From the NCBI GenBank assembly GCA_932294295.1, contig OW028576.1, positions 23,009,227 to 23,073,226 on the forward strand: a stretch of DNA of 64,000 nucleotides. Direction: 5' to 3'. Positions within the stretch are counted from its first letter, which is position 1, and the number at the start of each line of letters is the position of its first letter. Of this stretch, positions 34,626 to 47,361 are shown piece by piece. A program made the position numbers and the translations under genes. Source of the DNA: Alitta virens. Lineage: Eukaryota > Annelida > Polychaeta > Phyllodocida > Nereididae. The notes beneath the pieces are model-generated. The model searched no databases, had not been told where the DNA came from, and saw nothing but the letters and a program-made list of their open reading frames with translations.

Positions 34626-37598
34626 TTCTTCTGAAGAAGTAAAGGCTTATTACTCAGTAACTAATAAAGATAGTGCTTTATCACTTCAAGAGCACACAGA
34701 CAGCCAGAGCGCGCTTTGAACAGCACACATTTCATGACCAAATTTCGTGACGCTTCTGCGTAATTCACAAAATAAAAAACAAATTTAAGAGCACGGTTTC
34801 AGGAAACTGGGCAGAGATAATTCCATGGGAATTTTTCTTAAGATACCTTAGACAAATACGCAGTGCAGAAAGGAGTTTGAGCCAAATTGTGAGCCTGCTG
34901 ACTGAGCCATGAATTTTTGAAAAAAAGTTATTCTAAATTTTCATGAAATTTTTTTTGAAAACCATAGAAGGAATAATCATATTGACTTGCAATTTCACAC
35001 TTTTATAGTCCTACCCTAGCACAACTTTCATGCAAAAAATGAGCCCATTTGGTAAAGTGGTCTAGGTGGTACAGGGGTCCAAAGTTGCGATTTTTGACTG
35101 CTTATATCTCGGCTCCAAAATGAGATACAGGGATGTCAAAGACATATTTAGAATCCTTGAAATGTTGTCTTTTCAGAAATATATAGCAATATACTCTAGG
35201 TCGTTCCGTTTGGAAAAGCGTCAGACATTGAAAATTTTTTGTCACTTTTTGATGTTCAAAAAACTAAAAAGTCCCAAAATCTCTAGAAGCATTGCTTGGA
35301 TTCTCACAATTTTTTTTACAGATATGTCCTCTAGGTAGTACTACATGCATATAAAAGGGAAAGGTCCTTGATCGAAAAGGTTAGGCCCTAGAATTTTTTT
35401 TCAGTCCAAATTTCAATAATTTTTAACTCCAGTTCTATTCATTCAAATTTTATGCAACTGGCGTCATTATGTAGAGAAAAATTAGGCCTTTACATAGGAT
35501 ACAATGTCTATTCACCAACCTTAACCAGTTTCGAACCTGGAGCCAAAATTCTCTTTCCCATGTTATCCAATGGGGAGACCTACCTACCTACCTCCCTGAA
35601 ACCGCTGAGTCAGCAATTTTTACAATGAATGTTAGCAAATTTATGTTTCTCGCCCCAAAAAAGCAGGAAGAAAGTCTTCAATTTCATTCATATTTTGCAC
35701 ATATATGTCCTCTGGGTAATACTACATGACTGTAAAAGGGCAATTACCTTCATCAAAAAGCTTATGCCCTAGAATTTTTTTTATCACTCATAAAGCCTAA
35801 ATTGCTTACTTAGACCAAAATGTTATTGATAGATTGAATCAAAAAAATTCACAGGAATGTATATACATGTGCTTCACAAATTTGAATTATTTCAGAATTC
35901 TAGGTCACAGGGTCAAGGTCACAGAGTGTCCTATATATGCAATTTTCAGACGTTTTGAACTCTGGTCCTATACAAGGTACAGACACCAAAAAAATATGTT
36001 CATAAACCTGATTTTATGATCTTTCAATTCCTGTACAGCTTGAGAAGCTAGGGCAATTATTTTAAACAGATATGTCCTCTAAGGAGTACTATGTAAATGT
36101 CAAAGGGCAAGGGCTTTGCTTAAAAACCCTAGGCCCTGGAATTTTTTTCATTCCAAATTTCAATAATTTTTTACTCCATTTCTATTCAACCAAATTTCAT
36201 GCAACTGGTGTCATTATGTAGAGAAAAATTAGGCCTTTACATAGGATAAAATGTCTATTCACCAACCTTTACCAGTTTCGAACTTGGAGCCAAAATTCTC
36301 TTTCCCATGTTATCCAATGGGAAGACCTACCAACCCTGAAGCGCTGAGTCAGCAATTTTTACAATGAATGTTAGGAAGTTTATGTGCATCGCCCCAAAAA
36401 AGCAGGAAGAAAGTCTTCAATTTCCTTTATATTTTGCACATATATGTACTCTGTGTAGTACTACATTACTGTAAAAGGGCAATTACTTTCATCAAACAGC
36501 TTAGGTCCTAGAATTTTTTTATCACTGAATTGCTGACCTACCTACCTCCCAGAACCCTGGACCGCTGAGTCAGCAATTTTTACAATGAATGTTAGCAGGT
36601 TTAAATGTTTTGCCCCAAAAACAGTAGGAAAGACTTTTTCAATTTTCTTCATACTTTTCACACATATGTCCTCTAGGGAGTACTATGTAAATGTAGAAGG
36701 GCAAGGGCCTTGATTAAACACCTTAGGCCCTGGAATTTTTTTTCAGCCAAATTTCAATAATTTTTAACTCCAGTTCTATTCAACCAAATTTCATCCAACT
36801 GGTGTCATTATGCAGAGAAAATTTAGGAGATTACATAGGACACCTTGTCTATTCACCAACCTTAATTAGTTTTGAAACTTGAGGCAAAATTCTCTTTCCC
36901 ATGTTATCCAATGGGGAGACCTACCTACCTACCTCCCTGGACGGCTGAGTCAGCAATTTTTACAATGAATGTTAGTAAATTTATGTTTCTCGCCCCAAAA
37001 AAGCAGGAAGAAAGTCTTCAATTTCATTCATATTTTGCACATATATGTCCTCTGGGTAGTACTACATTACCGTAATAGGGCAATTACCTTCATCAAACAG
37101 CTTAGGTCCTAAAATTTTTTTATCACTCTTAAAGCCTGAATTGCTTACTAAGACCAAAACTGTTGTTGATAGATTGAACCAAAAAAATTCACAGGAGTGT
37201 ATATACATGTGCTTTACAAATGTGAGTTATTTCAGAATTTTGGGTTACAGGGTCAAGGTCACAGCGTGTCCTATATATGCAATTTTCAGGCGTTTTGAAC
37301 CTGGGTCCTATGAAGAGTACAGCTTTCTGAAAAACATTTTTTGAAAAGTCATCACCATTACAGTTGTCTGTTCATTTATGAATAGTCTCAGAGGATAAGA
37401 CAGTGATTTCTTAGGATTTAGTGCCTTAATAAATTGTTGTCATTGTGAAAAATCATAACGCTTCAGGAATGATCAGAGCACAAATACTACCGGCTTCTTT
37501 GTTAGGTTATTTGTAGTATTTATATGAGAAAGAAAAAGGTTATGAAAGTTAAAGGAAAGGAAAGTTTATCGTAATTGTCAGGGACAATTGCAAGTCTA
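34626..37598 (+). repeat. Array unit 10, beta-C chimera, 2973 bp
   Basis: A beta body runs to about 36064 (CAATTATTTTAAACAGATATG), where it re-enters an alpha-type body at the ACAGATATGTCCTCTAAGG point and finishes with tail C. The longest unit; it carries two partial bodies. Confidence 0.85.
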
Positions 37599-37611
37599 GT
37601 TATTATTATTA

Positions 37612-39691
37612 TTCTTCTGAAGAAGTAAAGGCTTATTACTCAGAAACTAATAAAGAGAGGGCTTTGGAACTTCAAGAGTGCACAGACAGCCAGAGCGCGC
37701 TTTGAACAGCACAAATTTCATGACCAAATTTTATGACACTTCTGCGTAATTCACAAAAGAAAAAACAAATTTAAGAGCACGGTTTCAGGAAACTGGGCAG
37801 AGATAATTCCATGGGAATTTTTCTCAAGATACCTTAGACAAATACGCAGTGCAGAAAGGAGTTTGAGCCAAATGGTGAGCCTGCTGACTGAACTATGAAT
37901 TCTTGAAAAAAAGTAGTTCGAAATTTTCATGAAATTTTTTTTGAAAACCATAGAAGGAATAATCATATTGACTTGCCATTTCATATTTGTATAGTCCTAC
38001 CCTAGTACAACTACCTCACAAAAAATGAGCCCATTTGGTAAAGTGGTCTAGGTGGTACAGGGGTCCAAAGTTGCGATTTTTGACTGCTTATATCTCGGCT
38101 CCAAATTGAGATACAGGAATGTCAAAGACATATTTAGAATCCTTGAAATGTTCTCTTTTTAGATATGTATAGCAATATGCTCTAGGTCTTTCCGTTTGGA
38201 AAAGCGTCAGACATTGAAAATTTTTTGTCACTTTTTGAAATTCAAAAAATGAAAAAATACCATAATCACTAGAAGAACTGCTTGGATTCTCACCATGTTT
38301 TTTACAGATATGTCCTCTAGGGAGTACTATGTAAATTTAAAAGGGCAAGGGCCTTCATAAAAAAACTTAGGCCCTAGAATTTTTTTTCAGTCCAAATTTC
38401 AATAATTTTTAACTCCAGTTCTATTCAATCAAATTTCATGCAACTGGTGTCATTATATAGAGAAAAATTAGGCCTTTACATAGGATACAATGTCTATTCA
38501 CCAACCTTAACCAGTTTCGAACCTGGAGCCAAAATTCTCTTTCCCATGTTATCCAATGGGGAGACCTACCTACCTACCTCCCTGAAACCGCTGAGTCAGC
38601 AATTTTTACAATGAATGTTAGCAAATTTATGTTTCTCGCCCCAAAAAAGCAGGAAGAAAGTCTTCAATTTCATTCATATTTTGCACATAGATGTCCTCTG
38701 GGGAGTACTACATGACTGTAAAAGGGCAATTATTTTCATCAAAAAGCTTATGCCCTAGAATTTTTTTATCACTCATAAAGCCTAAATTGCTTACTCAGAC
38801 CAAAATGTTGATAGATTGAACCAAAGAAATTCACAGGAGTATATATACATGTGCTTCACAAATGTGAATTATTTCAGAATTCTAGGTCACAGGGTCAAGG
38901 TCACAGAGTGTCCTATATATGCAATTTTCAGGCGTTTTGAACCTGGGTCCTATACAAGGTACAGAAACCAAAAAAATATGTTCTTAAACCTTATTTCATT
39001 ATCTTTCTATTCCTGTATAGCTTGAGAGGTTAGGGCAATTATTTATGAGGTTTTCAGGTACTTTATTAATTGCTCTATTGGAAATTGAATAAAAAATCTT
39101 TAAAAAGCCAAAACCCACAACTCTTCATTGTATCAGTCCCAAAAAATTTACAAGTGTGTATATACATATGACTGAAAAAAAAAAGAAAAATTTCAGAAAT
39201 CTTGATCAAAGGGTCAAGGTTACAGTGTTTCCTACATATGTAGTTTTCATGCATTTTGAACTCAGGCCCAATGCAGAGTACAGAAAAACCCAATAGATAT
39301 TTTTTGAAAGTCAGTGCTGGTGTGTGTTCATCTTATGAATAGTTTAAGACAATAAGGCAAAGATTTCTGAATTTATGAAAACAATTTGTAGTGAGGACAC
39401 CTATTTCCTACCCCCATGATACTCAGGAAGTTGGCACCCGTAGTAAGGCCCAATTGCACTCTGAACGGCACAAATTTCTTGACCTTATTTTATGACACTT
39501 CTGTGCATTTCAGGGTATACAAAAAAAAACTTTTCTTCACGCTTCCAAGAAACTGGCCAGAGATAATGGCATGAAATGTTTTTTCAACAGACCTTGGAGA
39601 CTTCTCCAGTGCAGAAATTAATGGTACTGGACAAGAAAGATAAAAGGAAAGGAAAGTTTATCGTAATTGTCAGGGACAATTGCAAGTCTAG
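37612..39691 (+). repeat. Array unit 11, beta-A, 2080 bp
   Basis: Standard beta-A unit, close to units 4, 14 and 15. Both junctions are bare TTA repeats. Confidence 0.88.
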
Positions 39692-39700
39692 TTATTATTA

Positions 39701-42348
39701 TTCTTCTGAAGAAGTAAAGGCTTATTACTCAGAAACTAATAAAGGCAGGGCTTTGGCACTTCAAGGTCACATAGACAGCCAGAGCGCGCTTTGAAAGGCA
39801 TAAATTTCATGACCAAATTTTGTGACGCTTCTGCGTAATTCACAAAATAAAAAATAAATTTAAGGGCACGGTTTCAAGAAACTGGGCAGAGATAATGGCA
39901 TGAGATTTTTTTTCAAGATACCTTAGACAAATACGCAGTGCAGAAAGGAGTTTGAGCCAAATTGTAAGCCTGCTGACTGAGCCATGAATTTTTGAAAAAA
40001 AGTTATTCTAAATTTTCATGAAATTTTTTTTGAAAACCATAGAAGGAATAATGATATTGACTTGCAATTTCACACTTTTATAGTCCTACCCTAGCACAAC
40101 TACCATGCAAAAAATGAGCCCATTTGGTAAAGTGGTCTAGGTGGTACAGGGGTCCAAATTTGCATTTTTTGACTGCTTATATCTCAGCTCCAAATTGAGA
40201 TACAGGAATCTCAAAGACATATTTAGAATCCTTGAAATGTTCTCTTTTCAGGAATGTATAGTAGTATGCTCTAGGTAGTTCCGTTTGGAAAAGCGTCAGA
40301 CATTGAAAATTTTTTGTCACTTTTTGATTTTCTCAAAATGAAAAAGTCTAAAAAACAGTAGAAGAAATGCTTGGATTCTCACCATTTTTTTTACAGATAT
40401 GTCCTCTAAGGAGTACTATGTAAATTTTAAAGGGTAAGGGCTTTGCTTAAAAACCCTAGGCCCTGGAATTTTTTTCATTCCAAATTTCAATAATTTTTAA
40501 CTCCATTTCTATTCAACCAAATTTCATGCAACTGGTGTCATTATGTAGAGAAAAATTAGGCCTTTACATAGGATACAATGTCTATTCACCAACCTTTACC
40601 AGTTTCGAACTTGGAGCCAAAATTCTCTTTCCCATGTTATCCAATGGGGAGACCTAACAACCCTGAAGCGCTGAGTCAGCAATTTTTACAATGAATGTTA
40701 GGAAGTTTATGTGCATCGCCCCAAAAAAGCAGGAAGAAAGTCTTCAATTTCATTTATATTTTGCACATATATGTCCTCTGGGTAGTACTACATTATTGTA
40801 AAAGGGCAATTACTTTCATCAAACAGCTTAGGCCCTAGAATTTTTTTATCACTGAATTGCTGACCTACCTACCTCCCAGAACCCTGGACCGCTGAGTCAG
40901 CAATTTTTACAATGAATGTAAGCAGGTTTACGTGTTTTGCCCCAAAAACAATAGGAAAGACTTTTTCAATTTTCTTCATACTTTTCACGCATATGTCCTC
41001 TAGGGAGTACTATGTAAATGTAGAAGGGCAAGGGCCTTGATTAAACACCTTAGGCCCTGGAATTTGTTTTCAATACAAATTTCAATAATTTTTAACTCCA
41101 GTTCTATTCAACCAAATTTCATCCAACTGGTGTCATTATGCAGAGAAAAATTAGGAGATTACATAGGATACCTTGTCTATTCACCAACCTTAATTAGTTT
41201 TGAACCTTGAGGCAAAATTCTCTTTCCCATGTTATCCAATGGGGAGACTTACCTACCTACCTCCCTGGATGGCTGAGTCAGCAATTTTTACAATGAATGT
41301 TAGTAAATTTATGTTTCTCGCCCCAAAAAAGCAGGAAGAAAGTCTTCAATTTCATTCACATTTTGCACATATATGTCCTCTGGGTAGTACTACATTACTG
41401 TAATAGGGCAATTACCTTCATCAAACAGCTTAGGTCCTAAAATTTTTTTATCACTCTTAAAGCCTGAATTGCTTACTAAGACCAAAACTGTTGTTGATAG
41501 ATTGAACCAAAAAAATTCACAGGAGTGTATATACATGTGCTTCACAAATGTGAGTTATTTCAGAATTTTGGGTTACAGGGTCAAGGTCACAGCGTGTCCT
41601 ATATATGCAATTTTCAGGCGTTTTGAACCTGGGTCCTATACAAGGTACAGCAACCAAAAAATATTTTCTTAAACCTTTTTTCATTATCTTTCTATTCCTG
41701 TACAGTTTGAGAGGTTAGGGCAACTATTTTTGAGGTTTTCAGGTACTTTATTAATTGCTCTATTGGAAATTGAATAAAATATCTTTAAAAAGCCAAAACC
41801 CACAATTCTTCATTGGATCAGTCCATATGACTGAAAAAAAAAGAAAAAATTCAGAAATTTAGATCGAAGGGTCAAGGTTTCAGTGTTTCCTACATATGTA
41901 GTTTTCATGCATTTTGAACTCAGGCCCAATGCAGAGTACAGAAAACCCCAATAGATATTTTTTGAAAGTCAGTGCTGGTGTGTGTTCATCTTATGAATAG
42001 TTTAAGACAATAAGGCAATGATTTCTGAATTTATGAAAACAATTTGTAGTGAGGACACCTATTTCCCACCCCCATGATACTCAGGAAGTTGGCACCCCTA
42101 GTAAGGCCCAATCGCACTCTGAACAACACAAATTTTATGACCTTATTTCATGACACTTCTGCGCATTTCAGGGTATACAAAAAAAACTTTTCTTCACGGT
42201 TCCAAGAAACTGGCCAGAGATAATGGCATGACATTTCTTTTCAAGAGACCTTGGAGACTTCTCAAGTGCAGAAATTAATGGTACTGGACAAGAAAGATAA
42301 AAGGAAAGGAAAGTTTATCGTAATTGTCAGGGACAATTGCAAGTCTAG
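39701..42348 (+). repeat. Array unit 12, alpha-A recombinant, 2648 bp
   Basis: It follows alpha-B to the shared GGTACTTTATTAATTGC (to about 41758), then continues into the full A tail instead of B. A deletion of about 28 bp in the A tail near 41823 accounts for the remaining length difference. Confidence 0.85.
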
Positions 42349-42382
42349 TTATAAACTTTCCGAAGGAAAGTTTATCTTATTA
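42349..42382 (+). repeat. Minimal junction cassette
   Basis: One palindrome (42353-42373) with only CTTATTA before the head of unit 13. No T-run. Confidence 0.85.
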
Positions 42383-45203
42383 TTCTTCTGAAGAAGTAAA
42401 GCCTTATTACTCAGAAACTAATAAAGAGAGGGCTTTGGCACTTCAAGAGTGCACAGACAGCCAGAGCGCGCTTTGAACAGCACAAATTTCATGACCAAAT
42501 TTCATGACACTTCTGCGTAATTCACAAAAGAAAAAACAAATTTAAGAGCACGGTTTCAGGAAACTGGGCAGAGATAATTCCATGGGAATTTTTCTCAAGA
42601 TACCTTAGACAAATACGCAGTGCAGAAAGGAGTTTGAGCCAAATTGTGAGCCTGCTGACTGAACTATGAATTCTTTAAAAAAAGTAGTTCGAAATTTTCA
42701 TGAAATTTTTTTTGAAAACCATAGAAGGAATAATGATATTGACTTGCAATTTTACACTTTTATAGTCCTACCCTAGCACAACTTTCATGCAAAAAATGAG
42801 CTCATTTGGTAAAGTGGTCTAGGTGGTACAGGGGTCCAAAGTTGCATTTTTTGACTGCTTATATCTCGGCTCCAAATTGAGATACATGAATCTCAAAGAC
42901 ATATTTAGAATCCTTGAAATGTTCTCTTTTTAGGAATGTATGGTAATATGCTCTAGGTACTTCCGTTTGGAAAAGCGTCAGACATTGAAAATTTTTTGTC
43001 ACTTTTTGATTTTCTCAAAATGAAAAAGTCTTAAAAACACTAGAAGAACTGCTTGGATTCTCACCATTTTTTTTACAGATATGTCCTCTAAGGAGTACTA
43101 TGTAAATGTCAAAGGGCAAGGGCTTTGCTTAAAAACCCTAGGCCCTGGAATTTTTTTCATTCCAAATTTCAATAATTTTTAACTCCATTTCTATTCAACC
43201 AAATTTCATGCAACTGGTGTCATTATGTAGAGAAAAATTAGGCCTTTACCTAGGATAAAATGTCTATTCACCAACCTTTACCAGTTTCGAACTTGGAGCC
43301 AAAATTCTCTTTCCCATGTTATCCAATGGGAAGACCTACCAACCCTGAAGCGCTGAGTCAGCAATTTTTACAATGAATGTTAGGAAGTTTATGTGCATCA
43401 CCCCAAAAAAGCAGGAAGAAAGTCTTCAATTTCATTTATATTTTGCACATATATGTACTCTGTGTTGTACTACATTACTGTAAAAGGGCAATTACTTTCA
43501 TCAAACAGCTTAGGTCCTAGAATTTTTTTATCACTGAATTGCTGACCTACCTACCTCCCAGAACCCTGGACCGCTGAGTCAGCAATTTTTACAATGAATG
43601 TTAGCAGGTTTACGTGTTTTGCCCCAAAAACAGTAGGAAAGACTTTTTCAATTTTCTTCATACTTTTCACACATATGTCCTCTAGGGAGTACTATGTAAA
43701 TGTAGAAGGGCAAGGGCCTTGATTAAACACCTTAGGCCCTGGAATTTTTTTTCAATCCAAATTTCAATAATTTTTAACTCCATTTCTATTCAACCAAATT
43801 TCATGCAACTGGTGTCATTATGTAGAGAAAAATTAGGCCTTTACCTAGGATAAAATGTCTATTCACCAACCTTTACCAGTTTCGAACTTGGAGCCAAAAT
43901 TCTCTTTCCCATGTTATCCAATGGGAAGACCTACCAACCCTGAAGCGCTGAGTCAGCAATTTTTACAATGAATGTTAGGAAGTTTATGTGCATCACCCCA
44001 AAAAAGCAGGAAGAAAGTCTTCAATTTCATTTATATTTTGCACATATATGTACTCTGTGTAGTACTACATTACTGTAAAAGGGCAATTACTTTCATCAAA
44101 CAGCTTAGGTCCTAGAATTTTTTTATCACTGAATTGCTGACCTACCTACCTCCCAGAACCCTGGACCGCTGAGTCAGCAATTTTTACAATGAATGTTAGC
44201 AGGTTTACGTGTTTTGCCCCAAAAACAGTAGGAAAGACTTTTTCAATTTTCTTCATACTTTTCACACATATGTCCTCTAGGGAGTACTATGTAAATGTAG
44301 AAGGGCAAGGGCCTTGATTAAACACCTTAGGCCCTGGAATTTTTTTTCAGTCCAAATTTCAATAATTTTTAACTCCAGTTCTATTCAACCAAATTTCATA
44401 CAACTGGTGTCATTATGCAGAGAAAAATTAGGAGATTACATAGGACACCTTGTCTATTCACCAACCTTAATTAGTTTTGAAACTTGAGGCAAAATTCTCT
44501 TTCCCATGTTATCCAATGGGGAGACCTACCTACCTACCTCCCTGGACGGCTGAGTCAGCAATTTTTACAATGAATGTTAGTAAATTTATGTTTCTCGCCC
44601 CAAAAAAGCAGGAAGAAAGTCTTCAATTTCATTCATATTTTGCACATATATGTCCTCTGGGTAGTACTACATTACCGTAATAGGGCAATTACCTTCATCA
44701 AACAGCTTAGGTCCTAAAATTTTTTTATCACTCTTAAAGCCTGAATTGCTTACTAAGACCAAAATGTTGTTGATAGATTGAACCAAAAAAATTCACAGGA
44801 GTGTATATACATGTGCTTTACAAATGTGAGTTATTTCAGAATTTTGGGTCACAGGGTCAATGTCACAGAGTGTCCTATATATGCAATTTTCAGGCGTTTT
44901 GCACTTTGGTCCTATAAAGAGTACAGCTTTCTGAAAGACATTTTTTGAAAGGTCATCACCATTACAGTTGTCTGTTCATTTATAAATAGTCTCAGAGGAT
45001 AAGACAGTGATTTCTTAGGATTTAGTGCCTTAATAAATTGTTGTCATTGTGAAAAATCATAACGCTTCAGGAATGATCAGAGCACAAATACTACCGGCTT
45101 CTTTGTTAGGTTATTTGTAGTATTTATATGAGAAAGAAAAAGGTTATGAAAGTTAAAGGAAAGGAAAGTTTATCGTAATTGTCAGGGACAATTGCAAGTC
45201 TAG
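42383..45203 (+). repeat. Array unit 13, beta-C recombinant with internal duplication, 2821 bp
   Basis: A block starting AAATTTCATGCAACTGG at 43201 repeats at 43796, a 595-bp tandem duplication. Both copies share the private variant TTTACCTAGGATAAAATG, so the duplication is recent. The tail is type C. Confidence 0.85.
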
Positions 45204-45273
45204 TTATGAACTTTCCGTAGGAAAGTTCATATTGTTATTGTAAGTCTTATTTTTCTTTTTTTTATTATTATTA
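45204..45273 (+). repeat. Variant junction cassette with compensated palindrome
   Basis: Arms GAACTTTCC and GGAAAGTTC around GTA (45208-45228), extended to TGAACTTTCC/GGAAAGTTCA. Relative to the common form both arms changed together, so pairing is kept. It is followed by ATTGTTATTGTAAGTC and a short T-run. Confidence 0.85.
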
Positions 45274-47352
45274 TTCTTCTGAAGAAGTAAAGGCTTATTA
45301 CTCAGAAACTAATAAAGAGAGGGCTTTGGCACTTCAAGAGTGCACAGATAGCCAGAGCGCGCTTTGAACAGCACAAATTTCATGACCAAATTTCATGACA
45401 CTTCTGCGTAATTCACAAAATAAAAAACAAATTTAAGAGCACGGTTTCAGGAAACTGGGCAGAGATAATTCCATGGGAATTTTTCTCAAGATACCTTAGA
45501 CAAATACGCAGTGCAGAAAGGAGTTTGAGCCAAATGCTGAGCCTGCTGACTGAACTATGAATTCTTGAAAAAAAGTAGTTCGAAATTTTCATGAAATTTT
45601 TTTTGAAAACCATAGAAGGAATAATCATATTGACTTGCCATTTCATATTTGTATAGTACTACCCTAGTACAACTACCACACAAAAAATGAGCCCATTTGG
45701 TAAAGTGGTCTAGGTGGTACAGGGGTCCAAAGTTGCGATTTTTGACTGCTTATATCTCGGCTCCATATTGAGATACTGGGATGTCAAAGACATATTTAGA
45801 ATCCTTGAAATGTTGTCTTTTCAGGAATATATAGCAACATGCTCTAGGTCGTTCCGTTTGGAAAAGCGTCAGACATTGAAAATTTTTTGTCACTTTTTGA
45901 AATTCAAAAAATGAAAAAATACCAAAATCACTAGAAGAACTGCTTGGATTCTCACCATTTTTTTTACAGATATGTCCTCTAGGGAGTACTATGTAAATGT
46001 AAAAGGGCAAGGGCCTTCATAAAAAAACTTAGGCCCTAGAATTTTTTTTCAGTCCAAATTTCAATAATTTTTAACTCCAGTTCTATTCAATCAAATTTCA
46101 TGCAACTGGTGTCATTATGTAGAGAAAAATTAGGCCTTTACATAGGATACAATGTCTATTCACCAACCTTAACCAGTTTCGAACCTGGAGCCAAAATTCT
46201 CTTTCCCATGTTATCCAATGGGGAGACCTACCTACCTACCTCCCTGAAACCGCTGAGTCAGCAATTTTTACAATCAATGTTAGCAAATTTATGTTTCTCG
46301 CCCCAAAAAAGCAGGAAGAAAGTCTTCAATTTCATTCATATTTTGCACATAGATGTCCTCTGGGGAGTACTACATGACTGTAAAAGGGCAATTATCTTCA
46401 TCAAAAAGCTTATGCCCTAGAATTTTTTTATCACTCATAAAGCCTAAATTGCTTACTCAGACCAAAATGTTGATAGATTGAACCAAAGAAATTCACAGGA
46501 GTATATATACATGTGCTTCACAAATGTGAATTATTTCAGAATTCTAGGTCACAGGGTCAAGGTCACAGAGTGTCCTATATATGCAATTTTCAGGCGTTTT
46601 GAACCTGGGTCCTATACAAGGTACAGAAACCAAAAAAATATGTTCTTAAACCTTATTTCATTATCTTTCTATTCCTGTATAGCTTGAGAGGTTAGGGCAA
46701 TTATTTATGAGGTTTTCAGGTACTTTATTAATTGCTCTATTGGAAATTGAATAAAAAATCTTTAAAAAGCCAAAACCCACAACTCTTCATTGTATCAGTC
46801 CCAAAAAATTTACAAGTGTGTATATACATATGACTGAAAAAAAAAAGAAAAATTTCAGAAATCTTGATCAAAGGGTCAAGGTTACAGTGTTTCCTACATA
46901 TGTAGTTTTCATGCATTTTGAACTCAGGCCCAATGCAGAGTACAGAAAAACCCAATAGATATTTTTTGAAAGTCAGTGCTGGTGTGTGTTCATCTTATGA
47001 ATAGTTTAAGACAATAAGGCAAAGATTTCTGAATTTATGAAAACAATTTGTAGTGAGGACACCTATTTCCTACCCCCATGATACTCAGGAAGTTGGCACC
47101 CCTAGTAAGGCCCAATTGCACTCTGAACAGCACAAATTTCATGACCTTATTTTATGACACTTCTGTGCATTTCAGGGTATACAAAAAAAACTTTTCTTCA
47201 CGGTTCCAAGAAACTGGCCAGAGATAATGGCATGAAATTTTTTTTCAACAGACCTTGGAGACTTCTCCAGTGCAGAAATTAATGGTACTGGACAAGAAAG
47301 ATAAAAGGAAAGGAAAGTTTATCGTAATTGTCAGGGACAATTGCAAGTCTAG
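45274..47352 (+). repeat. Array unit 14, beta-A, 2079 bp
   Basis: Near identical to units 4 and 15. It joins unit 15 through TTATTATTA. Confidence 0.88.
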
Positions 47353-47361
47353 TTATTATTA

